12,174 bases of DNA from GCA-2747515 sp964427825 (GTDB lineage Bacteria; Patescibacteriota; Minisyncoccia; Moranbacterales; GCA-2747515). Position 1 is the stretch's first letter, and every line of letters begins with the position of its first letter. A model generated the notes under the pieces. It did not search any database. It was not told where the DNA came from and saw only the letters and a program-made list of their open reading frames with translations. The position numbers and the translations under genes were made by a program. The stretch covers positions 1 to 12,174 of the forward strand of contig CAYRUU010000027.1 of the NCBI GenBank assembly GCA_964427825.1, read 5' to 3'. This document shows, in pieces, positions 7,269 through 12,174 of the stretch.

Positions 7269-9202
7269 AATGGTGTAATCAACGGTTTAGACGGTGTTTT
7301 TTTTGGTGCGGCATCGGCGAGATCGTCTACGCCGGATGCCGACGATGCGGGCTTTGCTGTGACCGATGCACGCTGTTGCGCACCGGTTTTTTTGAGTAGC
7401 TCACGCACACCGGAGAGATCAACGCGCGGACGCTTGGTGGACGAAGGAAACTTCTTTGGCGCCACATATTGCAGCTGTGACAGTGTCATGGATTTTTGCG
7501 TCGCCGACGTGATCACCACATCCTCCTCCTCCACCTGTCGCTTGTATGGCGCCCGCTCCAACGGCACGCGTGCAGGTTCACGCTGTGCGGCCTGTTGTTG
7601 CGGATCAGGCGCTGTGGTTTTTCGTGCTGCGGAGCGCTGGTGATCCTTGAAACATTCTCTACAGAATACAGGACGCTTGCCGTCCGGCTTGAATGGCACG
7701 GAAATATTGAGGTCGCATTGCGCGCACACGGCGTCAAACATCTGCCGTTGCGGCGGTGATGATGGTGGTGCCGCATCCTCCGATACATCGTCGCGCACAG
7801 TAGCGGGCACATGCTCCACGGCGTCAAGAGCAGCCGCTGTCGGCGCGGGCGTCGTAGGGGCAGCAGCAGGAGCACGCCGTGGTGTCTGTGCCACCTGCGT
7901 CGGAGCTGGCTCTGGAGATCCATCAGTGATCATGCCACTCCACCGTGCAATACGCTCTTCCACTTCTTCACGCGGCTGCGCATAGCGCTCGCGCGTAACG
8001 CGAATCACTTTTTCCGCACTGTCGGCATACTGTGTTTGGATTGGTGGCAGCGTCGTCGCACTAAACGCATCCCCAGCAATACCATCAATCATCAATTTTA
8101 AATAGATGCTGTACTTCGGCAGATTGACGATGTCATTCATGGTAAACACGGGCTCAAATTCTTTCTCCAAATACTCAGCATCCGCTGCGCCAACGCGAAA
8201 CGACACGATCGTCCCCACGTTGCCAAAGATTGCATCACGCACCACCTCATCCAATTGCGCAATATACTGGTTTGCCAAAATGAGATTCAAACGATACTTA
8301 CGTGCCTCCGATAAGATGTTGGCAAACGACTCCGTGGAGAAATTTTGAAACTCATCCACGTAAAGATAAAAATCCTTGCGCTCATCCTCCTCAATATCCA
8401 CACGTCCCATTGCCGCCAATTGAATCTTGGTGATCAGCATCGCGCCAATAAGTGCGCTGTTGTCTTCACCGATGCGTCCCTTGGAAAGGTTCAAGATAAG
8501 GATCTTTCGCTTGTCCATGATGTCGCGCACGTCAAATGCCGATTTGCTCTGCCCGACAATGTTGCGGATGATGGGACTAGTGATGAACTGTCCAACCTTG
8601 TTTTGAATCGGAGAAATCACTTCCTGCAACACGCGATCGTTCCACTTGGGAAACTCGTCAAGCCAAAACGACCGCACGACGGGATCTTTCACATAGTTGA
8701 TCACGCGACTGCGGTATTTCTTGTCCACCAAAATGCGCATCACACCCAAAAGTGTACTGCCGGGATATTCCAACAGCGCCAAAATGGCATTGCGCAAAAT
8801 ATATTCCAAGCGCGGCCCCCACGAATCCGCCCACAACTTGCGAAAAACGCCAATCAGCCCCGACGCCACGAGTGGACGAAACTCCGGCGCAACCTCCTCC
8901 ATCACATTGAACGAAATGGGAAAGTTTTGGTCCGCGGGATTGAAGTAGATGACATCATTGATTCGTTGTGGCGGGATCATACTGATGAGTTTTTCCGCCG
9001 TATCGCCGTGTGGATCAATAAAGCACGTACCGTGTCCGTTGAGAATATCTTGAATAGCTAAATTCTCCAGCATGTTGGTCTTGCCCATACCGGTCTTACC
9101 GATAGCATAGAGATGCCGTCGACGATCATCCGATTTGATGCCAAATGCCGTTTGCTTGTTGCGAAAGTTTGTCTGTGCAAATGCGGTAATTTCTCCTGCC
9201 AT
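7265..9202 (-). CDS. VirD4/TraG-like ATPase (HerA-FtsK superfamily) with C-terminal zinc ribbon
   Basis: The product is 645 residues. The motor domain covers about residues 20-400, with Walker A GKTGMGKT (35-42), FIDPHGD (61-67), Walker B LYVDE (280-284) and sensor-like LANQY (309-313). This pattern is that of VirD4/TraG coupling proteins and related HerA-FtsK DNA pumps, which move DNA or protein at the membrane using ATP. The protein itself has no membrane segment; the preceding gene supplies one. Residues 425-485 are a P/A/T-rich linker. A zinc ribbon follows (C493xxC496 and C514xxC517, with PFKPDGKRPVFC between), then a basic P/A/K-rich tail containing MTLSQLQ and VDLSGVREL. I know this ribbon as a recurrent add-on in Patescibacteria proteins, but here it is fused to the motor. 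The gene follows the membrane gene by 47 bp and is coupled to the next gene by ATGA. No relaxase or VirB genes are nearby, so conjugation is unproven. Confidence 0.88.
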   Translation of the reverse strand: MAGEITAFAQTNFRNKQTAFGIKSDDRRRHLYAIGKTGMGKTNMLENLAIQDILNGHGTCFIDPHGDTAEKLISMIPPQRINDVIYFNPADQNFPISFNVMEEVAPEFRPLVASGLIGVFRKLWADSWGPRLEYILRNAILALLEYPGSTLLGVMRILVDKKYRSRVINYVKDPVVRSFWLDEFPKWNDRVLQEVISPIQNKVGQFITSPIIRNIVGQSKSAFDVRDIMDKRKILILNLSKGRIGEDNSALIGAMLITKIQLAAMGRVDIEEDERKDFYLYVDEFQNFSTESFANILSEARKYRLNLILANQYIAQLDEVVRDAIFGNVGTIVSFRVGAADAEYLEKEFEPVFTMNDIVNLPKYSIYLKLMIDGIAGDAFSATTLPPIQTQYADSAEKVIRVTRERYAQPREEVEERIARWSGMITDGSPEPAPTQVAQTPRRAPAAAPTTPAPTAAALDAVEHVPATVRDDVSEDAAPPSSPPQRQMFDAVCAQCDLNISVPFKPDGKRPVFCRECFKDHQRSAARKTTAPDPQQQAAQREPARVPLERAPYKRQVEEEDVVITSATQKSMTLSQLQYVAPKKFPSSTKRPRVDLSGVRELLKKTGAQQRASVTAKPASSASGVDDLADAAPKKTPSKPLITPL

Positions 9203-9249
9203 AGTGTCGCGCTTCGTGTGAGAGTTATGTGTTTAAGTATATAAGGAGA

Positions 9250-10503
9250 TCACTGAATGGGCAAATTACCAGGTGCGCTGCCACGCCGCGAATCTGTACG
9301 TTGCAATCCGGGTGCCATCACTGACATATCTGGGAAGTGAAATACGCTTGCTAATTCCTCCGAGCTCAAATGAAATGCATAACCCAAATCATCGCGATCG
9401 CGATACCGTGACAACAGGCGACGCATACGATACGCCTCACGCTTTTTGACAAACACATAGTCTGCATACACCTTGGAGCGATCCACCGGCACAAACTGAT
9501 TGGTGTGATTATCAGAAAATTGTTTAACAGATCCCATTGCTGCTGTTATATTTGTACCACTAAAATTTTCTTTGCGTCCAACAACGACCAAGCGCATAAT
9601 CGTTGCAAACATCGGCTTGGCAATATTTTCCTCCAACGATTTTAACACCTGCTTCTCTCCAGGTGTTAAACGAAACTCCAGCGGCTGCTCGTCTTTTTTT
9701 GGTTCGGCAAACGGTGTGAATGTTGCCGGTGCCCACCATCCAGTAAAGACATTACTTAGGACATCTTTACTATCATGGATAATGTGTTCAAAGAGTGATC
9801 CTTTTTTTGCTGCTTTGCCAATTAATTTTTGCACCTCCGGCTTTCCCCACTCGCCAAACCACCTTGGGCGCGCTGCTTGAATGACAAACTGCAACCAAAT
9901 ATGTTGTCCCGGACCAAGATTGCTCATACCCTCCACTAGTGTTGAGAGCGGATCAATCATCTTCCCTGTCACATCTTCTTCAAAGTATTTATACGTCTTG
10001 ATCGGATAGGGATCCGGCATCAAAAGTGTCAAATCAAACCCGCGTAAAACCCATTCTGGATTCGGAATGATCATGGGGATGTTATACACATAATCGTCTA
10101 CCGCCATAATTTCCAAATCCGGGTATTGTGCATACAGCGATGATTCCACGAAATTGCGAAATGCGCTTGGTGTGCGAATGTAGAAGTGCGCTACGCCTTC
10201 CGTACCGACAATCTCCAGAGAGAAATAAGGGTTTTGTTGGCAGCGACATTCCATATCTATCACATTTTTCCCGGAATCTGTCGCCGACAACGCTTCAAAA
10301 AACCCTTCCATGATCTTGGGGCTTTTCTCAATGTCGCGTGGTGGAATGATTTCCAAAAGCACCTCGTTTTGCTTGGAGTAAAATTCCAAAATACAGCTGT
10401 AGCGCTTCCACAAACTGTAAAAAAGTTGCCAAAAAAGCAATGGGATGATGATGTACCATGTATGGGCAAAAATGGCACCAATTCCCCCCAATAGTTCAAA
10501 CAT
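9250..10503 (-). CDS. Membrane-anchored partner of the VirD4/TraG-like ATPase
   Basis: The 417-residue product has one hydrophobic N-terminal segment at about residues 6-31 (GGIGAIFAHTWYIIIPLLFW), then LWKRY as a basic stop, then a long soluble part without catalytic motifs. The C-terminal stretch LSSEELASVFHFPDM...APGNLPIQ resembles what I recall as the linker just before the motor domain in single-chain TraG/VirD4-like proteins of Patescibacteria. This suggests the protein is the N-terminal half of that architecture encoded separately; the ATPase begins where such proteins continue. I choose the ATG at 10503 because it places the membrane segment at the N-terminus and lies 28 nt from a good promoter; an ATG at 10536 would add 11 residues and start inside that promoter region. 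It probably anchors the ATPase to the membrane. The family is inferred from context and motif memory rather than a domain hit. Confidence 0.75.
   Translation of the reverse strand: MFELLGGIGAIFAHTWYIIIPLLFWQLFYSLWKRYSCILEFYSKQNEVLLEIIPPRDIEKSPKIMEGFFEALSATDSGKNVIDMECRCQQNPYFSLEIVGTEGVAHFYIRTPSAFRNFVESSLYAQYPDLEIMAVDDYVYNIPMIIPNPEWVLRGFDLTLLMPDPYPIKTYKYFEEDVTGKMIDPLSTLVEGMSNLGPGQHIWLQFVIQAARPRWFGEWGKPEVQKLIGKAAKKGSLFEHIIHDSKDVLSNVFTGWWAPATFTPFAEPKKDEQPLEFRLTPGEKQVLKSLEENIAKPMFATIMRLVVVGRKENFSGTNITAAMGSVKQFSDNHTNQFVPVDRSKVYADYVFVKKREAYRMRRLLSRYRDRDDLGYAFHLSSEELASVFHFPDMSVMAPGLQRTDSRRGSAPGNLPIQ
9641..9670. repeat. Perfect 11-bp inverted repeat inside the membrane-partner gene
   Basis: TTTAACACCTG (9641-9651) and CAGGTGTTAAA (9660-9670) are perfectly complementary around an 8-base loop. 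In the mRNA this is an 11-bp hairpin within the codons for LTPGEKQVLK. It is not followed by a U run, so it is not a standard terminator. Confidence 0.6.
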
Positions 10504-10538
10504 TGTCGTGTGTATGTTAGTGCAAAGGTCACACACAC

Positions 10539-10568
10539 ATTATACCACTACTTTGCCTTCTTTTCCAA
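10539..10568 (-). promoter_or_regulatory. Promoter of the membrane-ATPase operon
   Basis: On the minus strand the -35-like TTGGAA (10568-10563) is followed by an 18-bp spacer and a perfect -10 TATAAT (10544-10539) with a TGG extension. It overlaps the stop codon of the sigma4/HARE gene. The predicted start near 10532 leaves about 28 nt to the ATG at 10503. Confidence 0.65.
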
Positions 10569-11606
10569 GATGTACTTTTTATTCATCTTTTTGGCGACGG
10601 CGTTCAGGTTCACACGCACGGTGGACGGTTTGACATAGCGCATCTTCAGCACGCGATCGACAACATCTTGCGCTGTTAACGGCTCTGTAGCATTGGCAAG
10701 TACATTTTCAATGACATCTTTTACCGTGCCACGCACATAATTTTTACTGGAAAGTGCATACACACCACGCCCCACCAAAACGAAATTTTTATCACGAATC
10801 AATTCATTATGGACGGTCTGTGGATGTGATGTTTTGCCATTTTTACCAAGCCCCACTGCGTCAATTGCCTTAGCGATCTCCCGAAAGTGCATCGGCCTAC
10901 CCTGTTCTTTCATAATCAAAAGTGCCTTCTCACGCACACCGCGCGGCGAAATCTCATCCCATTCCACGAGACCCCATTTGTCAAAAGGGTTTTTTCCCAC
11001 TTCACGTGACACAGTCATATAGGTGACAAACTCCTCATGCACTATCGCACCGTGTACATCTTGCACCGTGCGATGTAGCCTGTGGCTAGTGCACGTTTGC
11101 TGTGTTGAGAATAGGACATCCTTCACAGTGGTGTGCACGGCATGCCATTTACTTGTATCAAAATCATGCAGCATCACGACGCGATCGGATACTGGCAGTT
11201 TTTTAGCATTGACGAAATCTACATCAGCAACACTTTCAAGAAAAAATCGAATGGCGCCCTCTTCTTTGGCATCGCCACCGGCCAATTCTTTGATCATTGC
11301 TTCTTCCAATGCAATGCCGTGATGTGTACGCAAATAATCTGTGAGATGTGTCCGCACGCTGCGCACTGCCGCTTCTTCCGCTTTTTCGCGCGCACTGCGT
11401 ATACCAGATTGTACAATCTGACGCACACGCTCCCGCGTGATACCGTACACATTACCAATCGCCTGCAGCGTCATCGGCTTGCGCCCAGTGATACCAAAAC
11501 GCTTCGCCACAATAGTACGCGACCGCTCCGGCATATCCGATAAAACGGCAATAAACGCCTGATAAAACTCTCCCGCGCTATCGGCGGTTTTTGCTCGCTT
11601 TTTCAT
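10548..11606 (-). CDS. Sigma-region-4 / HARE-HTH DNA-binding protein
   Basis: The product is 352 residues. Residues 20-75 look like sigma-70 region 4, the part that binds the -35 element and the RNA polymerase beta flap; LQAIGNVYGITRERVRQI (47-64) is the helix-turn-helix. Residues 80-220 appear to hold further winged-helix-like segments, ending in NPFDKWGLVEW. Residues 222-285 form a HARE-HTH domain (EQGRPMHFREIAKAI ... FVLVGRGVYAL), the fold of the RNA polymerase delta subunit N-terminus. A last winged helix (293-345, GTVKDVIENVL ... KPSTVRVNLNA) and a lysine-rich tail follow. Sigma regions 2 and 3 are absent, so it cannot be an ordinary sigma factor. An RNA-polymerase-associated regulator is more likely; automated tools may call it sigma factor or delta subunit. 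The start at 11606 is the only sensible ATG and follows an excellent promoter. Confidence 0.85.
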   Translation of the reverse strand: MKKRAKTADSAGEFYQAFIAVLSDMPERSRTIVAKRFGITGRKPMTLQAIGNVYGITRERVRQIVQSGIRSAREKAEEAAVRSVRTHLTDYLRTHHGIALEEAMIKELAGGDAKEEGAIRFFLESVADVDFVNAKKLPVSDRVVMLHDFDTSKWHAVHTTVKDVLFSTQQTCTSHRLHRTVQDVHGAIVHEEFVTYMTVSREVGKNPFDKWGLVEWDEISPRGVREKALLIMKEQGRPMHFREIAKAIDAVGLGKNGKTSHPQTVHNELIRDKNFVLVGRGVYALSSKNYVRGTVKDVIENVLANATEPLTAQDVVDRVLKMRYVKPSTVRVNLNAVAKKMNKKYILEKKAK

Positions 11607-11681
11607 AATAAAAAAATAAAAAGCTCTCTCTAAAAAATACTACTAAAAGATGTCCGTGACTCTCATTTTTCAGATGTACGC

Positions 11682-11710
11682 ATTGTAACAAATATTAGTT
11701 TTTTTGTCAA
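11682..11710 (-). promoter_or_regulatory. Promoter of the sigma4/HARE gene
   Basis: On the minus strand a consensus -35 TTGACA (11710-11705), a 17-bp AT-rich spacer and the -10 TACAAT (11687-11682) make this the best promoter of the window. Transcription would start near 11675. Confidence 0.8.
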
Positions 11711-11856
11711 GCGCTGCAAACCACCCTCTTTCCCCTCTCACATAGAGCAATCCAAGACATTTTACAACTATGACAACAATCCGTTTATCATTTTGTGGAC
11801 AAAAATACGTGCCTACGGAAGGTGTGGTGATGTGTACAAAAAGAGACACAATACCA

Positions 11857-11885
11857 TTGCGCAAATGAGCATCATTGTGTATAAT
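11857..11885 (+). promoter_or_regulatory. tRNA-Glu promoter
   Basis: The -35 TTGCGC (11857-11862), a 17-bp spacer and a perfect -10 TATAAT (11880-11885) place the transcript start near 11892, about 13 nt before the mature tRNA. Confidence 0.75.
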
Positions 11886-11904
11886 GAAAAATACTATTTA
11901 CCAT

Positions 11905-11976
11905 GGCTCGTTCGTCTAGTGGTTAGGACGCCAGGTTTTCATCCTGGTAACAGGGGTTCGATTCCCCTACGAGCTA
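11905..11976 (+). tRNA. tRNA-Glu (anticodon UUC)
   Basis: A full cloverleaf of 72 nt is present. The acceptor stem pairs GGCTCGT with ACGAGCT (G-U at the first pair) and the discriminator is A. The D stem is GTCT/GGAC with loop AGTGGTTA. The anticodon stem is CCAGG/CCTGG with loop TTTTCAT, giving anticodon TTC for glutamate. The T arm is AGGGG-TTCGATT-CCCCT. CCA is not encoded (CAC follows) and must be added by a nucleotidyltransferase. The gene is single, with its own promoter and terminator. Confidence 0.97.
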
Positions 11977-11981
11977 CACGA

Positions 11982-12017
11982 AAAAACCTTCTCCCGCGGA
12001 AGGTTTTTGATTTTTTT
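11982..12017 (+). terminator. Intrinsic terminator after tRNA-Glu
   Basis: AAAAACCTTC (11982-11991) pairs perfectly over 10 bp with GAAGGTTTTT (11999-12008) around a 7-nt loop, followed by GA and seven T. It begins six bases after the tRNA end. Confidence 0.9.
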
Positions 12018-12174
12018 GTGGTATACACGGCTTTGCTTGAAGACATCCATGGCTCAGGTCGAGAGACACGCACCAACAAAGGTGCTGCAAAACACTCTAC
12101 ACACATAGATCCCAAGTTGCACCCAGGATGACGTTAGGAGAGCGTTGTCACCTCACCCCATACCACGCAATCCC
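12018..12174. other. Right-end stretch without a recognised gene
   Basis: No convincing coding frame crosses these 157 bp; an ATG at 12128 opens a plus-strand frame that stays open to the edge but has no ribosome site or recognisable residues. An extended -10-like TGGTATACA lies at 12019-12027. A 5-bp hairpin (GCACC/GGTGC, 12070-12085) is the only local structure I can place. It could be the leader of a gene beyond the window or a small RNA. I see no conserved motif of tmRNA, RNase P RNA, SRP RNA or rRNA. Confidence 0.35.

Larger units (their letters stand above)
11607..11904. other. Divergent spacer between the sigma4/HARE gene and tRNA-Glu
   Basis: This 298-bp AT-rich spacer carries the leftward promoter (11710-11682) with a leader of about 69 nt, and the rightward tRNA promoter (11857-11885). 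The leader is longer and more A/T-rich than the others in the window and has purine-rich GAGAGAG 17-23 nt before the ATG, too far for a normal ribosome site. Positions 11711-11856 show no gene, repeat or terminator that I can support. Confidence 0.6.

Noticed and set aside
7265..9202. Reading the ATPase as proof of a conjugative element
   Set aside because: No relaxase, VirB4, pilin or entry-exclusion gene is seen, and both flanks are chromosomal housekeeping genes.
11643..11666. Seven-codon reading frame (MRVTDIF) in the sigma4/HARE leader
   Set aside because: It has no ribosome site, no run of one amino acid, and no terminator/antiterminator pair after it, so there is no case for attenuation.
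11670..11864. A 64-codon minus-strand open frame upstream of the sigma4/HARE gene
   Set aside because: It runs through the consensus promoter at 11682-11710, has no ribosome site and its residues resemble no family; it is most likely chance.
11793..12131. A 112-codon plus-strand open frame
   Set aside because: It runs through tRNA-Glu and its terminator, so it is an accident of the tRNA region.
1..12174. CRISPR array, insertion sequence, prophage or attachment site
   Set aside because: I found no spaced direct repeats, transposase or integrase frames, and no repeat of the tRNA 3' end in the window.

Overview
The window looks like chromosome from a Candidate Phyla Radiation (Patescibacteria) bacterium, most likely of the Parcubacteria-type supergroup. 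This is my inference from gene content, since no rRNA is present. The best markers are a sigma-region-4 protein fused to HARE-type winged helices, and a VirD4/TraG-like ATPase with an appended CxxC...CxxC zinc ribbon beside its own membrane partner. Both are recurrent in these genomes. Base composition is roughly balanced. TGA is used as a stop in four genes (guaB, the ATPase, its membrane partner and the coiled-coil gene), so the TGA=Gly code of Gracilibacteria/Absconditabacteria does not apply. None of the starts has a clear Shine-Dalgarno sequence, while good sigma-70-type promoters lie 18-70 nt upstream of most transcription units.

Layout. Positions 1-413 (minus) hold the N-terminal part of an unrecognised single-pass membrane protein, transcribed divergently from an AEC-family permease (517-1446, plus). 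The permease converges on murJ, the lipid II flippase (1467-3107, minus). Next is the guanine-nucleotide pair: guaA (GMP synthase, 3197-5020, minus) and guaB (IMP dehydrogenase, 5146-6615, plus). They are transcribed divergently from a 125-bp spacer that carries a CRP-like dyad. Together they convert IMP to XMP to GMP. This GuaA carries an extra subdomain of about 90 residues, as in the long (human-like) GMP synthetases.

A strong terminator (6632-6666) separates guaB from a minus-strand cluster spanning 11606 down to 6690. In transcription order the cluster is: a sigma4/HARE DNA-binding protein; a membrane-anchored protein; a VirD4/TraG-like ATPase with zinc ribbon; a coiled-coil protein overlapping the ATPase stop by 4 nt; and a small helical protein. 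The membrane protein has its own promoter lying over the stop of the sigma4/HARE gene, so the last four genes probably form one operon. No relaxase, VirB4, pilin or other conjugation gene is visible. The cluster may be a chromosomal membrane ATPase machine of unknown role and is the most interesting part of the window.

At the right end a tRNA-Glu(UUC) gene has its own promoter and terminator. It is followed by about 160 bp in which I recognise no gene.
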